Assembly (NCBI RefSeq): GCF_003143935.1 | Contig: NZ_QFRX01000001.1 | Span: 7,287,348 to 7,351,347, forward strand | Direction of reading: 5' to 3' | DNA length: 64,000 nt | Origin: Streptomyces sp. Act143 | GTDB lineage: Bacteria > Actinomycetota > Actinomycetes > Streptomycetales > Streptomycetaceae | In this document: positions 9,200-22,097 of the stretch, in pieces | How positions within the stretch are numbered: position 1 is the stretch's first letter | Layout of the letters: each line of letters starts with the position of its first letter | The notes under the pieces: generated by a model | Databases searched by the model: none | What the model was told of the DNA's origin: nothing | What the model saw: the letters and a program-made list of their open reading frames with translations, nothing else | Made by a program: the position numbers and the translations under genes

Positions 9200-11074
9200 G
9201 TGAGCGACACACAGACCCTGATCGAGAACCGTCCGCCGAGCGTGGCGACCCTCTTCCTGGAGCGCGTTGCGGCCACGCCCGACGCGGAGGCGTACCGCTA
9301 CCCCGTGCCCCCGGCCTCCGGCGAGGGCCCCGACGACTGGAAGTCGCTGAGCTGGGGTGAGACCGCCGAGCGGGTCTACGCCATCGCCGCCGGCCTGATC
9401 GAGCTCGGCGTGCAGCCCGAGCAGCGGGTCGCGCTGTCCTCCTCGACCCGGGTCGAGTGGATCCTCGCCGACCTCGGCATCCTGTGCGCGGGCGCCGCCA
9501 CGACCACCGTGTACCCGCAGACCAACGCCGACGAGTCGGCGTTCATCGTCTCCGACTCCGAGAGCCGGGTGCTGTTCGCGGAGAACGCCGAGCAGGTCGC
9601 CAAGGCGAAGGAGAAGCGCGCCGAGCTGCCCGCGCTGACCCATGTCGTGGTCATCGACGCCGAGGGCGTGGAGACCGGCGACTGGGTGCTCACCCTCGCC
9701 GAGCTGGAGGCCCGCGGCGCGGCCCGGCTGGAGAAGGACCCCGAGCTGATCAAGGAGCGGGTCGGCGCGATCACCAAGGACCAGCTCGCCACCCTCATCT
9801 ACACCTCCGGCACCACCGGCCGCCCGAAGGGTGTCCGGCTCCCGCACGACAACTGGGCCTACATGGCCAAGGCGATCGCCGCGACCGGGCTGATCAGCAC
9901 CGAGGACGTGCAGTACCTGTGGCTGCCGCTCGCGCACGTCTTCGGCAAGGTGCTCACCTCCGGCCAGATCGAGGTCGGGCACGTCACCGCCGTAGACGGC
10001 CGCGTCGACAAGATCATCGAGAATCTGCCGGTCGTGCAGCCGACGTACATGGCGGCCGTGCCGCGCATCTTCGAGAAGGTCTACAACGGGGTCGCCGCCA
10101 AGGCCCGCGCGGGCGGCGGCGCCAAGTACAAGATCTTCCAGTGGGCGTCCGAGGTGGCCCGCGAGTACGCCAAGGCCAGCCAGGACAACTTCCGCCGCAC
10201 CGGCACCGCGAGCGCCCCCTTCGGCCTGTCCGCCAAGCACAAGGTCGCCGACGCGCTGGTCTTCGCCAAGATCCGCGAGGCGTTCGGCGGCAACCTGCGG
10301 GCGTGTGTCTCGGGCAGCGCGGCCCTCGCCCCGGAGATCGGCTACTTCTTCGCCGGCGCCGGCATCCACATCCTGGAGGGCTACGGCCTCACGGAGTCCT
10401 CGGCCGCCTCCTTCGTCAACCCCGGCGAGGCCTACCGCACCGGCACGGTCGGCAAGCCGCTGCCCGGCACGGAGGTGCGCATCGCCGAGGACGGCGAGAT
10501 CCTGCTGCGCGGCCCCGGCATCATGGAGGGCTACCACGGGCTGCCCGAGAAGACCGCCGAGGTGCTGGAGAGCGACGGCTGGTTCCACACCGGGGACATC
10601 GGCGAGCTGTCGCCCGACGGGTACCTGCGGATCACCGACCGCAAGAAGGACCTCATCAAGACCTCCGGCGGCAAGTACATCGCGCCCGCCGAGGTCGAGG
10701 GGCAGTTCAAGGCGGTGTGCCCCTACGTCTCCAACATCCTCGTGCACGGCGCCGACCGGAACTTCTGCACCGCGCTCATCGCGCTGGACGAGGTCGCGAT
10801 CCTCGGCTGGGCCGAGGAGAACGGGCTCGGCGGGAAGTCGTACGCGGAGGTCGTGGCCGCGCCGGAGACGGTGGCCATGGTCGAGGGGTACATCAAGGAG
10901 CTCAACGAGGGGCTCCAGCGGTGGCAGACCATCAAGAAGTTCCGGCTGCTGCCCCGGGACCTCGACGTGGAGCACGGGGAGATCACGCCGAGCCTGAAGC
11001 TGAAGCGGCCGGTCGTGGAGCGGGAGTACAAGCACCTCATCGACGAGATGTACGCGGGGACCCGGGAGGCGTAG
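9200..11074 (+). CDS. Long-chain acyl-CoA synthetase (AMP-forming)
   Basis: ANL-superfamily enzyme of 624 residues that activates fatty acids via acyl-AMP to acyl-CoA. The P-loop-like signature TLIYTSGTTGRPKGVR, the A5 motif GYGLTESSA, the A7/A8 region WFHTGDIGEL and DRKKDLIKTSGGKYIAP, and the A10-like lysine region ITPSLKLKRP are all present. It is the bacterial long-chain FAA1-like type with the LEGYGLTE motif. GTG 9200 is preceded by GGAGG with a 5-nt spacer. It appears monocistronic; a palindromic operator candidate lies upstream. Exact chain-length preference cannot be told. Confidence 0.93.
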   Translation: MSDTQTLIENRPPSVATLFLERVAATPDAEAYRYPVPPASGEGPDDWKSLSWGETAERVYAIAAGLIELGVQPEQRVALSSSTRVEWILADLGILCAGAATTTVYPQTNADESAFIVSDSESRVLFAENAEQVAKAKEKRAELPALTHVVVIDAEGVETGDWVLTLAELEARGAARLEKDPELIKERVGAITKDQLATLIYTSGTTGRPKGVRLPHDNWAYMAKAIAATGLISTEDVQYLWLPLAHVFGKVLTSGQIEVGHVTAVDGRVDKIIENLPVVQPTYMAAVPRIFEKVYNGVAAKARAGGGAKYKIFQWASEVAREYAKASQDNFRRTGTASAPFGLSAKHKVADALVFAKIREAFGGNLRACVSGSAALAPEIGYFFAGAGIHILEGYGLTESSAASFVNPGEAYRTGTVGKPLPGTEVRIAEDGEILLRGPGIMEGYHGLPEKTAEVLESDGWFHTGDIGELSPDGYLRITDRKKDLIKTSGGKYIAPAEVEGQFKAVCPYVSNILVHGADRNFCTALIALDEVAILGWAEENGLGGKSYAEVVAAPETVAMVEGYIKELNEGLQRWQTIKKFRLLPRDLDVEHGEITPSLKLKRPVVEREYKHLIDEMYAGTREA

Positions 11075-11081
11075 CGGGCCC

Positions 11082-11654
11082 TCAGCCCCGGCCCCTGTGC
11101 ACCAGCCGGCGCAGCTCCCGGATCTGCTCGCGCAGTGCGCGCAGGTCCGGGGGGTGCTCCGCTTCCAACTCGGCCTCCAGTTCGGCCAGTCGGCCCGCCA
11201 CCTCCCCGCACTCGGCCTGGTCCTGCGCCAGCAACCGCTCCAACTGCTGGTTCTTGCGGTGCAGGTCCAGAAAGACGCTGACCTTCGCCCGTAGCACCCA
11301 CGGGTCGAACGGCTTGGTCAAGTAGTCCGCCGCTCCTGTCGCGTAGCCGCGGAAGGCGTAGCCGGAGTCGTCCTCCGCGCCGGTCAGGAAGATGATCGGG
11401 ACGTCCTTGGTCTGGTCGAGCCGTTTGATGTTCGCGGCGGTCTCGAAGCCGTCCATGCCCGGCATGCGGACGTCGAGCAGGACGAGGGCGAACGGCCGGC
11501 GCAGCAGCGCCTTCATGGCTTCCTCGCCCGAACGCGCCCGGACGAGCGGCTCGTTGAGGGACCCCAGGACGGCCTCCAGGGCGATCAGGTTGTCCTCCAT
11601 GTCGTCGACCAGGAGGATGCCGGCGCGCCCGTCGGTCGTTGCCTCAGCGCTCAT
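11082..11654 (-). CDS. Receiver-domain response regulator with C-terminal coiled coil
   Basis: A 190-residue protein with one receiver domain (residues 12-130): acidic DD at 17-18, phosphoacceptor Asp61 in LLDVRMPGMDGF, the conserved Thr in FLTGAED and Lys in YLTKPFDP. After it comes a Glu/Leu-rich helix (about 135-190) with no DNA-binding or enzymatic output domain. The gene starts 12 bp after the hybrid kinase stop on the same strand, so it is almost certainly co-transcribed with it and may be a phosphorelay shuttle or adaptor. Its stop lies 7 bp from the convergent acyl-CoA synthetase. Confidence 0.9.
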   Translation of the reverse strand: MSAEATTDGRAGILLVDDMEDNLIALEAVLGSLNEPLVRARSGEEAMKALLRRPFALVLLDVRMPGMDGFETAANIKRLDQTKDVPIIFLTGAEDDSGYAFRGYATGAADYLTKPFDPWVLRAKVSVFLDLHRKNQQLERLLAQDQAECGEVAGRLAELEAELEAEHPPDLRALREQIRELRRLVHRGRG

Positions 11655-11666
11655 GGTGACTGTGCC

Positions 11667-15830
<4,164 letters not shown>

Positions 15831-15932
15831 GGCGGCCCACTTCGGTGACTCGGCGCTTATGGGCGCAGTCAGTCTGTCACTCTGTCCGCATCGGCTGAGG
15901 CGTATTCGTCCGAACTGCTCGGGGAGCTGGAC

Positions 15933-18059
15933 ATGGGGGCCATTCCGACGCAACGGGAGAGCGATCCCCGTGCCTCTGATGTGCCTGCGCGCGAAGAGGC
16001 GCTGCCGTCCGCCCGGGCGCACGCCACCCTCACCGGCAGCTGCCACGCGCCCGGCGCCGCCCGCGCACTGCTGCGCAGCGCGCTCACGGAATGGACCGAA
16101 CTCGGCCTGCCCGGCATGGCCCGGCTCACCGGACGCGTCGTCGACGACCTCGTCATCGTCACCAGCGAGCTCGTCACCAACGCGGTCGTCCACGCGGGCA
16201 CCGACGTCGAACTCGACTGCCGTATGGAGGAAACGGGCGCGGTCGTCGTGGAGGTCACCGACCACCACCCCTCGCGCGCCCCGCGCGGCAGGCAGCCCGA
16301 ACCGCCGTACGAGGCGACCGAGGGCGCGCACGGCCCTGCGGAGCACGCCTCGGCGCAACACGGCCCGGGCGCGAGGGAATACCACCACGGCACCCCGGAG
16401 TACGGCCGCGGCCTGCGCCTCGTCGCCACCCTCGCCGAGTCCTGGGGCGTGACCTACCGCACCGGCTCCAAGACCGTGTGGGCCCGCCTCACCGACGAGG
16501 AAGGCGCGGCCACCGGGGATTCGGCCCCGGACGCGTACTCGGCCCCGGACCCGGCACCGGACCCGGACTCCTGTCCGGCACCGGCCCCGAATGCGTACCC
16601 GGCACCGGACCCGGACTCCGACCAGGAGGAGCGTGCGCTGGAGCGCGGACTGCGCGTCGCCGAGATCCTCGCCCCCGAACCGCGGCGGTTCGAGCGCGAC
16701 CAGGACTGGCTCAACCGGGGAGCCCTGTCCTTCCTCGCCGAGGCCTCCGACCTGCTCGCCGGGCAGCTCGACGAGGACCTGGTGGCCGCGCTCGCCGGCC
16801 AGCTGATCGTGCCGCGGCTCGCCGACTGGTGCGCGGTGTGGCTGGAGGACGAGCTGATGGGGCGCTGGGGCTCCCCGCGCGCGACCGAGGCCGACGGCGG
16901 CGTGGGCGGGGGAGTCCGGGGCGCCGACGGGATCGGCGGGCCGGGACCGCGGCTGGCCCGCGTCTGGCACGGCAGCGAGAGCCTCATCGAGGACCTGCGC
17001 CGGGCCCTGGAGAAGGAGACGCCGCGACTGCCGGACCCGCCGCGCTCGGGCCCCGTCCCCTTCCCCTGGCCCGGCGACGCGCTCGGCCCGCACGGCACCC
17101 ACGGCACGGCCCTCGCGTACCGCCTGATCGCCGGAGGCTGTCCGCTCGGCACCCTGGTCATCGGACGGGCGGGCCTGCTGCGCTTCCCCGACGAGATCAC
17201 CGGCCTCGTCGAGGACCTCGGCCGCCGCGTCGCCCTCGCCATCAGCGCCGCCCGCCAGTACGCCCGCCAGGCCACCATCAGCGCGGTGCTCCAGCGCGGC
17301 CTGCTGCCCGGCGCGGTCGCCGAGATCCCCGGGGTGAGCAGCGCACTGGTCCACGAGCCCTGCGACAAGGCCGGGCCCAGCGGCGACTTCTACGACCTGT
17401 TCCCCTCCGGCGACGGCCGCTGGTGCTTCGCCATCGGCGACGTCCAGGGCAAGGGGCCGGAGGCCGCCGTGGTGATCGGCCTGGCCCGGCCCTGGCTGCG
17501 GCTGCTGGCCCGCGAGGGGTACGGCGTCGCCGACGTCCTGGACCGCCTCAACCAGCTCCTCCTGGACGACGCGACCGAGGCCGCCGACGCCGCCGCCCGC
17601 GCCTTCGCCGGACCGGCCGGCCTGGCCGCGGCCGCCGACGGCCCGCAGACCCGCTTCCTGTCCCTCCTCTTCGGCCAGCTCCGCCCCTTCGACGGCGGCG
17701 TCCAGTGCACCCTCGCCTCCGCCGGGCACCCGCTGCCGCTGCTCCTCGGACCGGACGGCGGGGTCCGCACGGTCGCCGAGCCGCAGACCCTGCTCGGAGT
17801 CGTCGAGGACGCCGTGTACACCAGCGAGATCGTGGAGCTGCGCCCCGGCGACACCCTCCTGTGCGTCACCGACGGGGTGACCGAGCGGCGCAGCGGCTCC
17901 CGCCAGTTCGACGACGCCGACGGCCTCGCGACGGCCCTCGCCGGCTGCGCGGGCCTGACCGCCCCGCTGATCGCCGAGCGCATCAAGCGGCTGGTGCACG
18001 AGTTCGGCGTACGGCCGCCGGAGGACGATCTGGCGCTGCTGGTGCTCCAGGCCGAGTAG
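15933..18059 (+). CDS. SpoIIE-type PP2C phosphatase with N-terminal RsbW-like ATPase domain
   Basis: A 708-residue soluble regulator. Residues about 30-190 form an anti-sigma-type HATPase (VTSELVTNAVVHAG, then YGRGLRLVATLAESWGV). A Pro/Asp/Ala low-complexity linker follows (about 193-228), then a GAF-like region (about 260-440) and a C-terminal PP2C domain (about 445-708) with metal-binding SGDFYD, IGDVQGKGPEA and the final EDDLALLVL. Such proteins both phosphorylate and dephosphorylate anti-sigma-factor antagonists. The gene is divergent from the poly-HAMP kinase with only 102 bp between starts, which suggests shared control. No antagonist or sigma factor gene is adjacent, so the partner is elsewhere. 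Confidence 0.9.
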   Translation: MGAIPTQRESDPRASDVPAREEALPSARAHATLTGSCHAPGAARALLRSALTEWTELGLPGMARLTGRVVDDLVIVTSELVTNAVVHAGTDVELDCRMEETGAVVVEVTDHHPSRAPRGRQPEPPYEATEGAHGPAEHASAQHGPGAREYHHGTPEYGRGLRLVATLAESWGVTYRTGSKTVWARLTDEEGAATGDSAPDAYSAPDPAPDPDSCPAPAPNAYPAPDPDSDQEERALERGLRVAEILAPEPRRFERDQDWLNRGALSFLAEASDLLAGQLDEDLVAALAGQLIVPRLADWCAVWLEDELMGRWGSPRATEADGGVGGGVRGADGIGGPGPRLARVWHGSESLIEDLRRALEKETPRLPDPPRSGPVPFPWPGDALGPHGTHGTALAYRLIAGGCPLGTLVIGRAGLLRFPDEITGLVEDLGRRVALAISAARQYARQATISAVLQRGLLPGAVAEIPGVSSALVHEPCDKAGPSGDFYDLFPSGDGRWCFAIGDVQGKGPEAAVVIGLARPWLRLLAREGYGVADVLDRLNQLLLDDATEAADAAARAFAGPAGLAAAADGPQTRFLSLLFGQLRPFDGGVQCTLASAGHPLPLLLGPDGGVRTVAEPQTLLGVVEDAVYTSEIVELRPGDTLLCVTDGVTERRSGSRQFDDADGLATALAGCAGLTAPLIAERIKRLVHEFGVRPPEDDLALLVLQAE

Positions 18060-18086
18060 CCGCCGGGGTGCTGGACAATGGAAGGC

Positions 18087-19319
18087 ATGCCTTCCGCACT
18101 CCCCGACGGCGAGCCCGTCCCCGACGACGGCGCGCTCCCCGCGCAGGCGCTCTCCGGAGCCGCCGAGCGCCCCCTCGGGTTCTATCTGCACGTCCCCTAC
18201 TGCGCGACCCGCTGCGGGTACTGCGACTTCAACACCTACACCGCGACCGAGCTGCGCGGCACGGGCGGTGTCCTGGCCTCCCGCGACAACTACGCGGACA
18301 CCCTGATCGACGAGATCCGCCTGGCCCGGAAGGTGCTGGGGGACGATCCCCGGCAGGTCCGCACGGTGTTCGTGGGCGGGGGCACGCCGACGCTGCTGGC
18401 GGCGGGCGATCTCGTACGGATGCTCGCGGCGATCCGCGACGAGTTCGGCCTCGCTCCGGACGCGGAGGTGACGACGGAGGCGAACCCGGAGTCGGTGGAC
18501 CCGGCGTATCTGGCGACGCTGCGGCAGGGCGGCTTCAACCGGATCTCCTTCGGCATGCAGAGCGCGAAGCAGCACGTCCTGAAGGTGCTGGACCGCACGC
18601 ACACCCCGGGACGGCCGGAGGCGTGCGTGGCGGAGGCCCGGGCGGCGGGCTTCGAGCACGTCAACCTGGACCTGATCTACGGCACCCCGGGCGAGTCGGA
18701 CGGCGACTGGCGGGCCTCCCTGGACGCGGCGATCGGCGCCGGCCCGGACCACGTGTCGGCGTACGCGCTGATCGTGGAGGAGGGCACCCAGCTGGCCCGG
18801 CGCATCCGCCGGGGCGAGGTGCCGATGACGGATGACGACGTGCACGCGGACCGGTACCTGATCGCGGAGGACGCGTTCGCGGCGGCCGGCTTCGAGTGGT
18901 ACGAGGTCTCGAACTGGGCGACCGGCGAGGCGGGCCGGTGCCTGCACAACGAGCTGTACTGGCGGGGCGCCGACTGGTGGGGCGCCGGGCCCGGCGCGCA
19001 CTCGCACGTGGGCGGGGTGCGCTGGTGGAACGTGAAGCATCCGGGGGCGTACGCGGCGGCGCTGGCGGCGGGGAAGTCGCCGGGCGCGGGACGCGAGGTG
19101 CTCTCGGAGGAGGACCGGAGGGTCGAGCGCATTCTGCTGGAGCTGCGGCTGCGGGAGGGGGTGCCGCTGGCGCTGCTGCGGGAGGAGGGGCTCGCGGCCT
19201 CGCGGCGGGCCTTGGCGGAAGGGCTGCTTCAGGAGGGGCCCTATGGCGAGGGGCGCGCGGCGCTGACTCTGCGGGGGCGGCTGCTGGCGGACGCGGTGGT
19301 GAGGGATCTGGTGGACTGA
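18087..19319 (+). CDS. hemW: Radical SAM heme chaperone HemW
   Basis: HemN-like radical SAM protein of about 410 residues, thought to deliver heme rather than oxidise coproporphyrinogen. The cluster motif is Cys39-x3-Cys43-x2-Cys46 (CATRCGYCDFNTY). GGGTPTLL is the SAM-binding glycine motif, and GMQSAKQHVLKVLDRTH and NLDLIYGTPGE are family blocks. The C-terminal HemN region is present. The start at ATG 18087 (MPSALPDGEP) is preferred; ATG 18078 adds three residues. In this lineage hemW lies just before hrcA-dnaJ, as here, separated by two reverse-strand genes. Confidence 0.9.
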   Translation: MPSALPDGEPVPDDGALPAQALSGAAERPLGFYLHVPYCATRCGYCDFNTYTATELRGTGGVLASRDNYADTLIDEIRLARKVLGDDPRQVRTVFVGGGTPTLLAAGDLVRMLAAIRDEFGLAPDAEVTTEANPESVDPAYLATLRQGGFNRISFGMQSAKQHVLKVLDRTHTPGRPEACVAEARAAGFEHVNLDLIYGTPGESDGDWRASLDAAIGAGPDHVSAYALIVEEGTQLARRIRRGEVPMTDDDVHADRYLIAEDAFAAAGFEWYEVSNWATGEAGRCLHNELYWRGADWWGAGPGAHSHVGGVRWWNVKHPGAYAAALAAGKSPGAGREVLSEEDRRVERILLELRLREGVPLALLREEGLAASRRALAEGLLQEGPYGEGRAALTLRGRLLADAVVRDLVD

Positions 19320-19344
19320 TCACTCAGGCGGGTGAAGCAGGTTC

Positions 19345-20154
19345 TCACGGCTGCGCCGTGACGAAGTCGATCAGCTCCTCCACCCGCCCGAGCAGTTCCG
19401 GCTCCAGGTCCTTGTAGGACCCCACCCGCTTCAGGATCGCCTGCCACACCGCGCCCGTGTTCTCCGACGGCCAGCCCAGGGCCCGGCAGACGCCCGTCTT
19501 CCAGTCCTGGCCGCGGGGGACGCGCGGCCAGCCCTCGATCCCCAGTGCCGCCGGCTTCACCGCCTCCCAGATGTCGATGTACGGGTGGCCCACGACCAGC
19601 GCGTGCTCACTCGTCACCTCCTGTGCGATCCGCCACTCCTTCGTGCCCGGCACCAGATGGTCCACCAGCACGCCCAGGCGGGCGTCCGGGCCCGGGGCGA
19701 ACTCGGCGACGATCGACGGCAGGTCGTCCACGCCCTCCAGGTACTCCACGACCACGCCCTCGATGCGCAGGTCGTCGCCCCACACCTTCTCGACCAGTTC
19801 CGCGTCGTGCCGGCCCTCGACGTAGATGCGGCCGGCGCGGGCCACGCGCGCGCGGGCGCCGGGGACGGCGACCGAACCGGAGGCGGTGCGGCTGGGACGT
19901 ACCGGAGAGCCGGTCGAAGGCCGCACCAGCGTCACCACACGGCCCTCCAGCAGAAAGCCCCGCGGCTCCAGCGGGAACACCCGGTGCTTGCCGAAGCGGT
20001 CCTCCAGGGTCACCGTGCCCGCCTCGCAGCGGATCACCGCGCCGCAGAAACCGGTGCCGGGCTCCTCGACCACCAGACCCGGCTCGGCCGGGACCTCCGG
20101 GACGGGCTTCGGCTTCTTCCACGGCGGGGTCAGGTCGGCGGAGTACTGGCGCAT
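19345..20154 (-). CDS. DUF3097 family protein
   Basis: A conserved actinobacterial protein of 269 residues starting MRQYSADLTPPWKKPKPVPE, the typical N-terminus of this family. Notable blocks are AGRIYVEGRHDAELVEKVWG, which has the look of a TOPRIM-like acidic fold, HLVPGTKEWRIAQ and HPYIDIWEAVKP. No signal peptide or membrane segment is seen. The ATG at 20152-20154 is used because the open frame upstream is antisense of the neighbouring hydrolase. It is convergent with hemW (25 bp gap) and follows the MBL hydrolase on the same strand with 31 bp between them. The function is unknown; a nucleic-acid role is only an inference from the TOPRIM-like stretch. Confidence 0.82.
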   Translation of the reverse strand: MRQYSADLTPPWKKPKPVPEVPAEPGLVVEEPGTGFCGAVIRCEAGTVTLEDRFGKHRVFPLEPRGFLLEGRVVTLVRPSTGSPVRPSRTASGSVAVPGARARVARAGRIYVEGRHDAELVEKVWGDDLRIEGVVVEYLEGVDDLPSIVAEFAPGPDARLGVLVDHLVPGTKEWRIAQEVTSEHALVVGHPYIDIWEAVKPAALGIEGWPRVPRGQDWKTGVCRALGWPSENTGAVWQAILKRVGSYKDLEPELLGRVEELIDFVTAQP

Positions 20155-20185
20155 TCGGATGACGATAGGAGAAGCCGGGGCGGGG

Positions 20186-20917
20186 TCAGGGCGACACGCC
20201 GAAACGCCGCGCCAGGGCGTCCCGCTGACGCCGGACGAACGCCGCGTCCACCACCGCTCCGTGACCGGGCACGTACAGCGCGTCCTCGCCGCCCAGGTCC
20301 AGGAGCCGGTCCAGGGCCGCGGGCCAGTGCGACGGTACGGCGTCCGGGCCCGCCTGCGGGTCGCCCGACTCCTCGACCAGGTCGCCGCAGAAGACCACCT
20401 CGGGCGAGCCCGGCACCAGCACCGCGAGGTCGTGGGCGGTGTGCCCGGGGCCGACGTTCGCCAGCAGGACCTGCCGGCCGCCGCCGAGGTCGAGGGTCCA
20501 CTCGCCGGAGACCAGGTGGCGGGGCCGGGGGAGGGCGTCGACCGCCTCGTCGGCCAGGTGCTCCGCCAGCCCCTCCCGTACCGCGTCCGCGCGCAGCTCC
20601 TCTCGGGCCTGGCGCTGGTCGAGCAGCGTGTCCATGCCGACCGGCCCGAACACCTCCGCGCCCGCGAACGCCGCCGCTCCGAGGACATGGTCGAAATGGG
20701 GGTGCGTCAGCGCGAGATGGGTCACACGGTGCCCGGCGAGCGCCTCCGCCTGCGCCCGCAGCCGCACCCCCTCCGCGAGGCTCGACCCGGCGTCCACCAA
20801 CAGGGCCGTGCCCGCGCCGACGACCAGCCCCGCCGTACAGTCCCAGACCGGCAGCCGGCACCGGCCCACCCCGGCCGCCACCCGCTGCCACCCCAGCTCT
20901 TCCCAAGTCACCGTCAT
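20186..20917 (-). CDS. Metallo-beta-lactamase-fold hydrolase
   Basis: A 243-residue soluble hydrolase. The zinc-binding HPHFDH motif appears in THLALTHPHFDHVLGAAAF, with further ligand candidates in GPGHTAHDL, FCGDLVEES and VPGHGAVV. This full set marks a glyoxalase-II/lactonase-like MBL-fold enzyme. The substrate is unknown. It is divergent from hrcA (about 160 bp), and the DUF3097 gene follows on the same strand. Confidence 0.88.
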   Translation of the reverse strand: MTVTWEELGWQRVAAGVGRCRLPVWDCTAGLVVGAGTALLVDAGSSLAEGVRLRAQAEALAGHRVTHLALTHPHFDHVLGAAAFAGAEVFGPVGMDTLLDQRQAREELRADAVREGLAEHLADEAVDALPRPRHLVSGEWTLDLGGGRQVLLANVGPGHTAHDLAVLVPGSPEVVFCGDLVEESGDPQAGPDAVPSHWPAALDRLLDLGGEDALYVPGHGAVVDAAFVRRQRDALARRFGVSP

Positions 20918-20970
20918 ACGGCGACGCTAGCCGTAGGGGCGGTCCACGAGCTGTCACACCCGGACCGACC

Positions 20971-21001
20971 TTGCCCGGGCAGTACCCCGCCGCCGTACAC
21001 T
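20971..21001 (+). promoter_or_regulatory. Probable hrcA promoter
   Basis: ttgccc (20971-20976) and tacact (20996-21001) resemble -35 and -10 boxes of the principal sigma factor with a 19-bp spacer. The predicted start point would fall just before or at the CIRCE-like repeat, which suits repression by HrcA. Confidence 0.5.
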
Positions 21002-21016
21002 GGGCCGCGGGGAACG

Positions 21017-21043
21017 CTGGCACTCGGACGGACAGAGTGCCAG
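21017..21043. promoter_or_regulatory. CIRCE-like HrcA operator
   Basis: ctggcactc (21017-21025), a 9-nt spacer and gagtgccag (21035-21043) form a perfect inverted repeat. It matches the CIRCE consensus TTAGCACTC-N9-GAGTGCTAA apart from the GC-shifted outer bases. It lies 38 bp before the hrcA start and downstream of the promoter, so HrcA should autoregulate hrcA-dnaJ. Confidence 0.93.
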
Positions 21044-21080
21044 GCGGGGGCCGAGAGAACGACTTCTGGAGGTGTGCGCG

Positions 21081-22097
21081 ATGCTGAGTGAACGCAGGCT
21101 TCAGGTGCTGCGCGCCATCGTCCAGGACTACGTGGGGACGGAGGAGCCGGTCGGCTCCAAGGCCCTCACCGAACGGCACAACCTCGGCGTCTCCCCGGCG
21201 ACCGTGCGCAACGACATGGCCGCCCTGGAGGACGAGGGATACATCGCCCAGCCGCACACCAGCGCCGGGCGCATCCCCACCGACAAGGGCTACCGCCTGT
21301 TCGTCGACAAGCTCGCGGGCGTCAAGCCCATGACCGCGCCCGAGCGGCGCGCGATCCAGAACTTCCTCGACGGCGCCGTCGACCTCGACGACGTGGTGGC
21401 GCGGACCGTGCGGCTGCTCGCGCAGCTCACCCGGCAGGTGGCGGTCGTGCAGTACCCGTCCCTGACGCGGTCCACCGTGCGCCATGTGGAGTTGCTCTCG
21501 CTCGCTCCGGCGCGCCTGATGCTGGTGCTGATCACCGACACGGGCCGGGTCGAGCAGCGCATGGTCGACTGCCCGGCGCCCTTCGGGGAGGCCTCGCTGG
21601 CCGATCTGCGGGCGCGGCTCAACAGCCGGGTCGCGGGGCGTCGGTTCACCGATGTGCCGCGGCTGGTCGAGGATCTGCCCGAGGGCTTCGACGTCGAGGA
21701 TCGGGGTACGGTCGCGACAGTGCTCTCCACACTGCTGGAGACACTCGTAGAGGAGAACGAGGAGCGGTTGATGATCGGCGGAACCGCCAATCTCACCCGC
21801 TTCGGACATGACTTCCCCCTCACCATCCGGCCTGTCCTGGAGGCACTGGAGGAGCAGGTCGTGCTCCTCAAGTTGCTTGGCGAGGCCGGGGATTCGGGCA
21901 TGACCGTACGCATCGGTCACGAGAACGCCTATGAGGGACTCAACTCCACGTCCGTCGTGTCGGTCGGCTACGGTTCGGGCGGCGAGGCAGTCGCCAAGCT
22001 CGGCGTGGTCGGACCGACCCGCATGGATTACCCGGGAACGATGGGAGCGGTACGCGCAGTGGCACGGTACGTCGGACAGATCCTGGCGGAGTCGTAA
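21081..22097 (+). CDS. hrcA: Heat-inducible transcriptional repressor HrcA
   Basis: A 338-residue repressor that binds CIRCE and is kept active by GroE. The N-terminal winged helix is MLSERRLQVLRAIVQDYVGT, followed by SPATVRNDMAALEDEGYI and the wing HTSAGRIPTDKGYR. The C-terminal HrcA/GAF-like dimer part has GTANLTRFGHDF and VRIGHEN. ATG 21081 is the usual start, with GGAGG (21068-21072) 8 nt upstream. The TAA stop is immediately followed by the dnaJ GTG. The CIRCE-like repeat upstream supports autoregulation. Confidence 0.96.
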   Translation: MLSERRLQVLRAIVQDYVGTEEPVGSKALTERHNLGVSPATVRNDMAALEDEGYIAQPHTSAGRIPTDKGYRLFVDKLAGVKPMTAPERRAIQNFLDGAVDLDDVVARTVRLLAQLTRQVAVVQYPSLTRSTVRHVELLSLAPARLMLVLITDTGRVEQRMVDCPAPFGEASLADLRARLNSRVAGRRFTDVPRLVEDLPEGFDVEDRGTVATVLSTLLETLVEENEERLMIGGTANLTRFGHDFPLTIRPVLEALEEQVVLLKLLGEAGDSGMTVRIGHENAYEGLNSTSVVSVGYGSGGEAVAKLGVVGPTRMDYPGTMGAVRAVARYVGQILAES

